Shown one piece after another: positions 1 to 12,100 of a DNA stretch of 64,000 nucleotides. Where the stretch lies: NCBI GenBank assembly GCA_030159075.1, contig BROG01000231.1, positions 496,001 to 560,000 on the forward strand. The letters are read 5' to 3'. The position numbers and the translations under genes are program-made. Under the pieces are notes generated by a model that had not been told where the DNA came from, did not search any database, and saw only the letters and a list, made by a program, of their open reading frames with translations. Source of the DNA: Atrina japonica (lineage: Eukaryota; Mollusca; Bivalvia; Pterioida; Pinnidae). How positions within the stretch are numbered: position 1 is the stretch's first letter; every line of letters starts with the position of its first letter.

Positions 1-1148
1 TTATCAAAATTTATTGTTCAAAACCGTTTGTTTATTTTTGAGAAGCGTCCCACTCAAAAATCTTTCACACTGTAACCATCTACAATCATTTTTAAAGTAC
101 TGGTAGTCTTTCACAAAGTTTAATAAAATTCAGTTTATAATTTTCTCGATTAGATACTGATTACATTTAGTGGAAAATATCATTTGTTGGTTGCAGTGTT
201 TTAAAATGCATCCACAATCAGAATGCATCATCGTAAGTCCACGGTCAGGAATCACTATACTCTATGTGCCGGAAATCATTCATAGCTAATGAATATTTAT
301 AAGGAGTAGGTGTGTCCAATTTATCCAATCACAGAAGTTGTGACTGGCATTTAATGGAAGTTATCACCTACTGTGTGTTAAAGCAAATTTGGAAAGTGTT
401 TTTTGTAAATAGTTGTAAAAATTTGGTTGTGTGGGAACATTATCCATACAGACATTAAATATAACCAGAGTTATAAACTCTTACTCCCATTTATTATGTT
501 TCAACATACAGCAAATCTTAAATAATCACAAATTGTTAAATTCTATTCATTATCCTTCGTGGAAATGAAACCAGATGTTTACAAACAACATTCTTGTGTG
601 CAAGTCAATGGAGGAGTCAATTCAAGTGCAGTGGTGTTTCACCAATATTTTCAATCCCATATCTAGGGTATACACCCTGATGAAAATAATAGGCAGTTCC
701 AATGAAAATTAACAACAACAACAAGGGTTGCTGCCATTACTGCTAATCGAGGTCAGAAAATTATAAAGGGTTTAACTGGGTTCTTGAGTATTAGAGGGTC
801 TCCATCATATATGAATGCAGAATCGATTATGACTATGACCTTCTTTAAATAAAATAGCAATTTTATTGAAAATTTGATATTTTCTTTGGTGTAAACTAAA
901 AAAAAAAAAACTTTCTGAAAAAGAATTATAGTATCTGAGATGCTTTGTGATTTCTTATTAAGATATTTAAAATAGGAAAATGACAAATTATATGATTTTA
1001 GTAATTTATATTATTTTAATTTCATGTAGTTATATTCAACTCATCGCGTAATTACCAGAAACGGAAGTTTACACAAAGATCACTTTTTGACCCTCAACAC
1101 ATCCCATTTCATGAAACTATTCAACAGTTTATCTCATTCTCAAAATTA
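1..1148. other. AT-rich sequence, no gene seen
   Basis: No open frame with protein-like content. I searched the minus strand here for the missing last NICN1 exon (expected to begin near a QQMW-like segment) and did not find it. Confidence 0.5.
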
Positions 1149-1963
1149 TTAACCCTTATCCCACCACTCATCTATAGGCTTACTCAGCCAGTCACTGCTG
1201 CACATATATACTAGTGTATACACACCACTGCCAGATTAAAAATGTGAATTTTTATCAATTTGAACTGGTCACTTTAACTTGTAATTGTGTATCAATTAGT
1301 GTAAATTGACCAATATATCCATACATGATTTTAATAAACATGATTGCAATTCAAGGTTTTGAAGTTTTTTTTATTTTTAGATTGAGTATTCATTGCTAAT
1401 TAACAGTTAGAGTTTTAATTTCTGGACCGTAGTTGCTATCTATGACTCGGCATGAGTGTAACCGACAGGGCTGACATTGTGGCTTTAGACGCTCACCAAA
1501 ATTAATTAAGTTTGAGACAGCAATTTGTCTCAGAAACAAAAGATTCACACATGCTTGTGTTGTATTTACATCTAAATCTCCTATTTCAAAACTGAGGAAA
1601 TCGTCTTCCTCCTCCGAGTTGTAACTACTGAAATATAGCTCCTAAATTCCATTATTGTACAGTGAACAAAGCAATGCAGACTTCATTTGTAATACTTTTC
1701 AGTCATTCAGTCTTTATTTTTAGTGATAAAAGTGTATCAACCAATCAGATTAAAGACTTATCTACGACGTGTTTGTATCTTTTTATTTTTACCAATGGTC
1801 TTTTACATAGGATTCCGTAGTATTTATAGGGTACATGGAAATTGTATATATATGTGTTTGGCAGTGAGCGCCAGTCAACGTCAATAGTATATATACATGT
1901 TTGGCAGTGACAGCGTGTATACTTAAAATCGTATATATTCTTGTTTGGCGGGATAAGGGTTAA
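1149..1963. mobile_element. piggyBac-like non-autonomous element flanked by TTAA
   Basis: TTAA (1149-1152) is followed by CCCTTATCCCACCA, and the right end reads GGCGGGATAAGGG followed by TTAA (1960-1963). TTAA target duplication plus inverted CCCTT ends is the piggyBac pattern. The ~807-bp body has no transposase; a short acidic open stretch on the minus strand (near 1600-1625, EEEDD) could be a remnant of an N-terminal acidic region. Confidence 0.65.
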
Positions 1964-2153
1964 AAAATACTTAAAATCAGTACTAATTTATGTTTTCCAC
2001 TGAAACTCATTTTATAGTCCTGAAATGTTTGAAAAATAAAGTATCAGTTGAGTCTTTTACACTTATTATACATTATATAGGCCTACTGGACAAAATATAT
2101 ATCATATACATTTGTACATCCAATCCTTCTACAATAATATGACAGAAATTTAC

Positions 2154-2228
2154 CTCAATTTTTCTCTTAGTGTTGTTGGTAGATTCTTCTGTCAGCCATC
2201 CAGGTAATGGAGGTGGCTTACTCACATT
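2154..2228 (-). CDS. NICN1: NICN1 coding exon 5 (residues 145-169)
   Basis: Acceptor TTCTCAG, donor GTAAAT, 25 codons. Encodes NVSKPPPLPGWLTEES and a basic NNTKRKIE end. It should splice in phase 0 to a final exon that I could not find to its left. Confidence 0.8.
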
Positions 2229-5200
2229 CTGAGAAAATAAATTAATAAATACAGAATGTAAGTAAAAACTCACTTGTTTACAAATCATTGATCAAAGACT
2301 GACAAGTTATAAGATACTGGTACCTAAACAATTATATAAATACAAACTCACAGTCAAACTTGCATTAAAGGCCACCTCTGTATACGGGCACCTGACTTTA
2401 AAGGCCATTCAAATATGACCTTTGTTAACTTTTTTTGAATAAACCATTTTATATAGGCCACCCGTCTATAATGGCTACTTCTGCCTATTCCCTTAAGTAG
2501 CCTTTCTAGATAAGTTTGATTGTATTTAAATATCATCAAAGAGTGACAAGTTATAAATTACCTAAACAATTTTATACAGTCTGGAAATTAAAACAAATTG
2601 TATTTATTTATTTGTTTTACACTTCTTCAGTTATATGATGGCAGCTTGTTTTTAATAAAGGGGAAAATTCAGGGTTACAATATTAATGATGCTCTTCTGT
2701 ACGTTAACCAGCATTCTGCATAACATAATCAGTTTAAGTTCCGACATGGCTCAAACCTGCAGGGCTAATGGTGAGCCTGCACAGCTAATGGTGAAATTAC
2801 AGGGCTAATGGTGAGCCTGCAGGGCTTATGGTGAACCTACAGGGCTAATGGTGAACCTGTAGGACTAATGGTGAGCCTGTAGGACTAATGGTGAGCCTGC
2901 AGGGCTAATGGTGAAATTACAGGGCTAATGGTGAGCCTGCAGGGCTAATGGTGAGCCTGCAGGGCTAATGGTAAACCTGCAGGGCTAATGGTGAACCTGC
3001 AGGACTAATGGTGAAGCTGCAGGACTAATGGCGAACCTGCAGGGCTAATGGTGAACCTGCAGGGCTAATGGTGAACCTGCAGGACAAATGGTGAACCTGC
3101 AGGGCTAATGGTGAACCTGCAGGGCTAATGGTGAACCTGTAGGACCATAGGACTAATGGTGAGCCTGCAGGACTAATGGTGAAGCTGCAGGACTAATGGT
3201 GAAGCTGCAGGACTAATGGTGAACCTGCAGGGCTAATGGTGAAATTACAGGGCTAATGGTGAACCTGCAGGGCTAATGGTGAACCTGCAGGGCTAATGGT
3301 GAACCTGTAGGACTAATGGTGAACCTGCAGGGCTAATGGTGAACCTACAGGGCTAATGGTGAAATTACAGGGCTAATGGTGAACCTGTAGGACTAATGGT
3401 GAACCTGTAGGACTAATGGTGAACCTGTTGGACTAATGGTGAACCTGCAGGACTAATGGTAAACATGCAGGGCTAATGGTGAACCTACAGGGCTAATGGT
3501 AACATTGCAGGGCTAATTGTGAACCTGCAGGGCTAATGGTGAACCTGTAGGACTCATGGTGAACCTGCAGGGCTAATGGCGAACCTGCAGGACTACTTGT
3601 GAACCTGCAGGGCTAATGGTGAACCTGCAGGGCTAATGGTGAACCTACTTGGCTAATGGTGAACCTGCAGGACTAATGGTGAACCTGTAGGACTAATGGT
3701 GAATCTGTAGGACTAATGGTGAACCTGCAGGGCTAATGGTGAAATTACAGGGCTAATGGTGAGCCTGCAGGGCTAATGGTGAGCCTGCAGGGCTAATAGT
3801 AAACCTGCAGGGCTAATGGTGAACCTGCAGGACTAATGGTGAAGCTGCAGGACTAATGGTGAACCTGCAGGGCTAATGGTGAACCTGCAGGGCTAATGGT
3901 GAACCTGCAGGACACAAATGGTGAACCTGCAGGGCTAATGGTGAACCTGCAGGGCTAATGGTGAACCTGTAGGACCATAGGACTAATGGTGAGCCTGCAG
4001 GACTAATGGTGAAGCTGCAGGACTAATGGTGAACCTGCAGGACTAATGGTGAACCTGCAGGGCTAATGGTGAAATTACAGGGCTAATGGTGAACCTGCAG
4101 GGCTAATGGTGAACCTGCAGGGCTAATGGTGAACCTGTAGGACTAATGGTGAACCTACAGGGCTAATGGTGAAATTACAGGGCTAATGGTGAACCTGTAG
4201 GACTAATGGTAAACCTGTAGGACTAATGGTGAACCTGTTGGACTAATGGTGAACCTGCAGGACTAATGGTAAACATGCAGGGCTAATGGTGAACCTACAG
4301 GGCTAATGGTAACATTGCAGGGCTAATTGTGAACCTGCAGGGCTAATGGTGAACCTGTAGGACTCATGGTGAACCTGCAGGGCTAATGGCGAACCTGCAG
4401 GACTACTTGTGAACCTGCAGGGCTAATGGTGAACCTGCAGGGCTAATGGTGAACCTACTTGGCTAATGGTGAACCTGCAGGACTAATGGTGAACCTGCAG
4501 GACTAATGGTGAACCTGTAGGACTAATGGTGAACCTGTAGGACTAATGGTGAATCTGTAGGACTAATGGTGAACCTGCAGGGCTGATGGTGAACCTGCAG
4601 GGCTAATGGTGAACCTGCAGGGCTAATGGTGAAAGATGTAATGATTTAGATCATACAGCCCCACCATGATTAATAATACAAATCTATAAATATACATTTC
4701 AGTTGAAAGCTAAACTCTACAAGGACATGGTGACATTTATTACCTCTGATGAACGATACATTTTCAGATCCTCGATCCTAAAATCTTTCCATACTGGGGA
4801 TGGTTGTTGTAGTATGAGTCTCAGGGCTAATATATTACTAAGATCACATGATAACTGTAAAACAAAAACAATTAAACTACACTCAATGATTCTAGACTTA
4901 AATTCAAATTCTTCCAATTAGAATCTTGTTATAAATAATTTTAAAAAATCGACTATAGATTTGTTTTCATTTGAAATTTCAATATTTTTGTAATCATAAA
5001 TTTTGTATAACGGTAGTCAATTTATAAAGAATATTGTGTACTTCTACAAGGTAGTCAATTTATAAAGAATATTGTGTACTTCTACAAGGATCTGGTTTTT
5101 ATTTTGTCTTCTGATGAATTTGAAAACATACTTACTAGGATTCTACAAGTCTTACTTTTTTCTGGTAATGGCACCAGTAATACATGTAATATCAAAACTT

Positions 5201-8200
5201 TCATTCATTTTTAAATTACTGATAATATTTTATCAACTCATCAATCCCTAAACAACAATGGACTGTAAATCAATGACTTAGACCAGTCCAAATGTGTCTT
5301 TAGGGGGTGAATGAATTATAGCTTTTACAAAGTAAATGTATAAGAAATACTGTTTACATGTTTTCTGGTTATACAGAAGAAGTCCTGAGATCCTGACTCT
5401 GTGTGAGGGTTCGGCATCAGTCTCATTCTCCGTAAACATGTTCGCCATTTGATGTCTCCACCTAAAGTATTGAAAGCAAAGAATTACTGGTTACCTCTTA
5501 TAAAGAAATGTTAAATATAAATTCTATAACATCTGGATGATAACTGATAATCTACCAAAAGTCTCAGTTTGTATTTGTCTCCCCTGAGTGTCAGTGTATT
5601 TTTGTGTTCCTTGACAGCTCAACATTAGCACCTCAAATATAAAACTTAATCTGAATACCAAATAAAAATAAAATAAAAAAGTAAATAAGCTTGAACGTCT
5701 CTGATCAAATCAGCAAGGATTTACACTTATCAATTGCTATCATAGTATATAACATATTGAAATAATCAGTGAACAGAGTTATTAATATTTTCCAGATTGA
5801 GGGGGAATGAGTTCTATATAGAAAAGTTTCAAGGGGGAACATTTTCTATGAAGAGGGAACATTTTCTATATAGAAAAACTTCCCATGTGGGGAATGTTTT
5901 CTATATAGAATTCTTTCCATGGGAAATTTTCTATGTAGAAAATTTTCAGGGGGTGGGGGGGGGGGAGAGGTTTTCTATATAAAAATCTTTCTGGGGGAAG
6001 ATATTCTCTATGAGGAAGGTTTTCTATATAGAAATCTTTCTGGGGGAAGATATTCTCTATGAGGAAGGTTTTCTATATACCAAATCTTTCTGGGAGAAGA
6101 TATTCTCTATGAGGAAGGTTTTCTATATAGAAATCTTTCTGGGGAAGATATTCTCTATGAGGAGGGTTTTCTATATAGAAATCTTTCTGGAGGAAGATAT
6201 TCTCTATGAGGAAGGTTTTCTATATGACACTGGTTCAGGCCCTGCTGGAACCTCAGCTGATTATATGACAAAGTCTGCTCATTTACTTGCAGAAGGCTGG
6301 CAGTCTCTTCATCTATACACCAACTGGTTTTCCTTCTCTACCACTGAAAACTGGACACCACCCCACCATATAACAGAAAAATTGTTGAATGTGGTGTAAA
6401 TCACTTTTAAATGACAAAACAAAATTATAATACTGGCACTAAGTGGTCATCGTAAAATGTTGATGTCAATGTATGTACCTTGAGCATTTGTTTCCCTTTT
6501 GTTTCCCTTTGGTGTCTGTCTATGGCATTTGTATCCCTTGAGTGTCTGTGTGTATTTGTCTCCCTAGAGTGTCAGTTTGTGTTTGTCTCCCTTGAGTGTC
6601 AAATTGTATTTTCTCCCTTGAGTGTGTGTTGTACATTTTTCTCCATTGAGTGCTATTTGTCTCCCTTGAGTGGCTTTGTGTATATTTGTCTCCCTTGAGT
6701 GTCAGTATGTATTTGTCTCCCTTGAATGACAGTGTACATTTGTCTCCCTTGAGTGACAATGTACATTTGTCTCCCTTGATTGAGTGTACATTTCCCTCCT
6801 ATGAGTGACAATGTATAATTATTTTCCACGAGTGAGTGTACATTTATCTCCCTTGAGTGTCAGTGTACTTTTGCCTCCCATGAGTGACAATGTATATTTG
6901 TCTCCCTTGAGTGAGTGTGTATTTGTCTCCCTTGAGTGATGGTGCACATTTGCCTCTCATGAGTGACAAAGTATATTTGTCTCCATTGAGTGACAGTGTA
7001 CATTTGCCTCCCTTCAGTGACTGTATTTGTCTCTCTTGGATGACAATGTATATTTTTCTCCTTTGAGTGACAGTATACTTTTGCCTCCCATGAGTGACAA
7101 TGTATATTTGTCTCCCTTGAGTGACAGTGTACATTTGTCTCCCTCAAGTGACTGTGTATTTGTCTACCTTGAATGACAGTGTGTATTTGTCTCCCTTGAG
7201 TGACAGTGTGTATTTGTCTCTCTTGAGTGGCAGTGTGTACATTTGTCTTCCTTGAGTGAGTGTACATTTGTCCCCCTTGAGTGGCAGTGTGTATGTCTCT
7301 CTTGATTCAGAGTGTGTATTTGTCTCCCTAAAGTGACAGTTTACATTTTCCTCTCATGAGTGACAATGTATATTTGTCTCCCTTGAGTGACAGTGTGTAA
7401 TAGGCTCCCTTGAGTGAGTGTACATTTGTCTCCCTTGAATGGCGGTGTATATCAGTCTCCCTTGAGTAACAGTGTGTGTTTGTCTCCCTTGAGTGCACAT
7501 TTGCCTCCCATGAGTGACATGTGTATATTTGTCTCCCTTGAGTGGCAGTTTGTACATGTCTCCCTTGAGTGGCAGTGTGTATGTCTCTCTTGAGTCACAG
7601 CGTGTATTTGTCTCCCTTGAGTGGTAGTCTGTACATTTTGTCTCCCTGGAGTGGTATTGTGTACATTTGTCTCCCCTGAGTGGTAGTGTGTTCATTTGTT
7701 TCCCTTGAGTGCCAGTGTGTAACTGTCTCCCTTTTGTTCATTTGTAATTTTGTTTACACATACAGTCATTCTCAGGTTTACTTAACTCCACTAAAATTCA
7801 GTCTTAGACTTGTCCATTTTGGACAGATCCACAAATGAACAAGGAGATGGGAATTTTATGAAAGGAATCAAATAGGAGATGTAGAAAAATAATGGATGGT
7901 CATATCTGAAATACATGTCGTTCTATCAGTTGTGAGCAAATGTACATGTATCATGGTGATGGAAGGGTAGATAAACATGATAAATTGTGGATGACTTCTG
8001 CCAAACTTATTAGTAGTAAAATAATACTCTACTTTCCTGCTACTTCTAATTTTCACCTAAATACATTAAGTCACAAAGGGCAATTAACACATTTTTCTTC
8101 TTACCTGGTTCTCCATTATCTGGGGGAGGTTTGAACTTGACCCGGATAGAAATGTAAGCTACATAATAATTCTTGAAATGGATTTTTCCAACCTGAAATT

Positions 8201-9115
8201 AATTAGACTTTGTAATATTATATTAGCATATATATCACGTAAGGAAGTTTCAACACTTGGTATGATGGATGGAGTTTTGTTAAATTTAAAAAATAAAGAA
8301 GTGCAACCCTTCCTGCAAACCCCTGATCCAAGGGCTATAAAATTAACAATTTTGTTATCCTAATCTTAGCAGTGATTGCTCTTGCTTGTATAAAAAAATT
8401 CCCCTGCCTTCTCAGCTGGAAAAATCTCAATACTAATTACACATAGACATTTCTTCAGAATAATACTCTGGGATTTTTGTAAAGAAGTTCAAAAGTTTAC
8501 TCACAATGTACATCAGTATAATGATGGATGGCGGTAAGTCACAAGACTCAGATGTTGTAACAATATGCTAATTGTCTCAAATGTTTTGAGTGAGGAAATG
8601 AAAATCAATCATCAGTTTTAAATGTTAAAAATTAGAGAAGATTTCTTTGTTAAGTAACACTTGCTATGAGTATCTTAATAGTGTAAATCTAGTTAGAATT
8701 AAAAATTAACCAAAATAAATTATTATTAATTCATCTTCAGGTGTAAATGACAAATTTTAATGTGAAAAGTTTGATTTCTAGGTGCCAATTCTACACATGA
8801 AGTGGTAATTTATTATACAGTATCTATCAAGGTCATCTAATGCATCATTGCTATAAAAGCAAAAAAAGTCGTAGTTAAACTACATTAAAATGATCATATA
8901 TCATAATGTGTCTACTGATTTAACTATATCATTAAGTGTTTGTGTTCTATCAGTGAATATACATGAAAGAATATAATAGAAATATAAAAAGTTACAAAAA
9001 AAAATATATACAAAAACACAATGCATAAAATAATATGCTAACTTTCAGCAAAATAATAAATATGTAAGCATATACTATATATAAACTAAAGTCAAAATAA
9101 CATCTTACAAATGTA

Positions 9116-9174
<59 letters not shown>

Positions 9175-12100
9175 GAGATCTAAATGCACAAAAAAATAAT
9201 GTTGTTGACTGAAGTGAGAAAAGCTCATTGAAATTTAAACTGTAATATCTTTCAGAAAAAAAAACACACTTACACACTGGTTTTCATCAGTTTTCTTATG
9301 TACCATACAATCTGTTTGACCAACGAATTCTATATATAAATGTCATTTTGTTCTATCAAAATGACCCCGAAAAAACAAACCTCATGCATTTACTTAATAA
9401 ACAGGCAAAAGTAGCCATAATAAATAGGTGGTCTTTATAATGAGATTCCTTGATTCATTATGAGTAATCATCTTAGATTAAAACTTGTTATATTTGACCA
9501 CTTCTGAAAGAGTGTGATAAAGAATGTCCCCCATGCCTTATCTACTGTGTATTACAGCTTTGACAGAATGAAAGAAGGGACCAGTTTATTTAACATTTGA
9601 AGGAGAATATCTTTATAAATATTTAGTTATTAGTTTATTTCTAAATAGTGGAGCCGGCCTGCAGTCAGTAGTACACTCGACTCTTGATCATGAGGTCATG
9701 AGTTCAAGGTCAGACAGCAGCAAGTCCGATTACTGTCCTTCAAATGAGACAGTAAAAATTGAGGTTCCATGTCACAGTAAGGTTTCAGCACATTAAAGAA
9801 ACCTCACTTTTCAATGGCCGTAAGTGCCAAGCATAGGTCAAACTTTGAAGGCCTTCACCAGCATTGGTGATGTCTCCATGTGAGTGAAAGATTCTTGAGT
9901 GGGACCTTAAACAACAATACAACCGACCAACCAACTAAATAATGTGACTCTCAGAACATAAATATAAAAAAAGATTCATTCTTTAAACAATAATCTAGCC
10001 TGCTAATAGTTTGGTGTTTGCCATATAATCTCTTTTACTGTAAATACTACTAGAAATTCATTTGTATAAAATATTAGTTTGAATGAATGGAACCGATTCG
10101 TGTACCACGTAATAACTGATAACGTTTGTGTGATACGTGGTACTAGTACATTGTACATGTATCTCCAGTGGTGATGGAACGTAACTCTATGTTATCTTCC
10201 CGCTGAAATGACTTTAGCATGGGATATCGTCTGCTAGTGTCATTCCATCATTAACAGAAACAATAGTCCTACACAAACATTATCGGGTATCATGTGGTAC
10301 ATAGATTAGTCCCATTTTAGAAACCTGGATCAATATTTAGCATTTCCATATCACTAAAAATAAACAATGACCCAGATAAATAATACAATGTATATCAATA
10401 ATATATGTATTGGGTAAGTGTACGGGAAGAAATACGAAAACACAAAACAAGGGAGATAATATAACCAGAGGGGGCAGGTCACATAATGAAGAAAACAATC
10501 AAACCATTGTCAATATACAAATGAGAACTGAAATCAATAAAAACAGAAGATAGAAATGATAGTTCCAAAAGATGAGAAGGCAATGAAACAATAACAACAT
10601 GGAGGATAGTATTTGTCTGGGTTCCATACAATAACACACACAAACTTAAAAAGAAAATCATCAAAAAATGATAGTTCCAAACAAAAACACATAGGGCAGG
10701 ACTGTGATACACACAAAAACACAGAGGGCAGAACTGTGTTTGACACACACAAAAACTTGGAGAACAAAATGATAATTTAGTGTAAGATATATGAAAAAGA
10801 CATAAAATAAAAACAAGGGACAGAACTTTGATAAGAGACAAGTGAAATACATAGATCTGAAAGAAAAACTAGAAACATAGAATCACAAATGAATCAAACT
10901 GTATATGGATTAACTGTATTGTGTGTGTACCAGTATGTATTCATACTGAGATGACATAGTTATAGTACAAACATTTATGTAAATATCATACCTACTGGTA
11001 ACTTCAAAATAAAGATAGCAACAGACTTTTTAATACTCCTGTATCAATCACAAAAAATTGTCTGTTGCCAATATATATATGTATATATATATATACACAC
11101 ACATACACACACATTCTGTAAAAAATATATCAATACCATCTGATTCCACATCCAAATTAACAATATGTTACAATATGTTTAGGATGTGATATTATTCAAA
11201 TTAAAATAACTCACATCTGAAAACCACCAAGGTCAGAAATTCTAGTATGTTAATGTGTAACCTTTTAGTCAGAGTAAGGTAAGTCATGTTAAAGTCATCT
11301 TTAAGTAAATCTTGACCAATATCATAAACCTAAGTCCACAAACATGCAGTTTGTAATTGAAGCCTTTAACATACAGACAATTATGACATCAACGTGACTC
11401 CTTCAACATAGACAATATAAAGAAAAGCATGAAATACAACATCAACATTTTCAGGGTTGACCACTGTCACCTTGTTGTAAATCATATTACAGACAAGTAG
11501 TTAATATATAGTACATTACATTTAATAGACCAACAGAGCCTAACAAGTCACCTGGACTTCTTAACCCTAAAATACAATGGACTCTTCTATAAATCACTGA
11601 CTTAGACCGGTCTAAATGTGTTTTAGGGATGAATGAGTAAAATAACTGTACAGTAAATAAAACACAACAGATACCTATAGACAGCTTGAAACATGAAGAA
11701 TACGTATATCGGTAATTATACTGAGGGGGAGAATTTGACTGTGTAAGTTACATGTATCTACCAGTACATAGTAACCTAAATAAGTGGGGTACTTAAAATA
11801 AATGACAGATGTCACAATGTTACTAGCACTTCTACATCAAGATGTCTTATAAGAATCTTGTGTAAAATATGATGACTGCCAATTTATGACATGACTTTAA
11901 AATTACAGAAATATTTGAACACAGTATAATATTCTCTAGAATCATAAACAGATAGGGGACAATCCACTGAATAATACATGGCATCTCTACAAATGTTTAA
12001 TAAAATCATCCCCTCCGAATCTTTGTGGTAAAACAAAATGGTTTGTTGTTATATAAACAGATTAATGCAGATTTAAATACAGTTTGTACATCTAGTGGTT

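Noticed and set aside
2753..4634. CRISPR-like direct repeat array
   Set aside because: No unique spacers; units abut directly, so it is a eukaryotic minisatellite.
6010..6399. 129-codon plus-strand ORF
   Set aside because: First two-thirds is a 49-50 bp tandem repeat, the rest is unrecognised intron sequence antisense to NICN1.
6520..7695. Minus-strand ORFs with TQGRQ repeats
   Set aside because: Frameshifting frames of a ~28-bp minisatellite inside a NICN1 intron.
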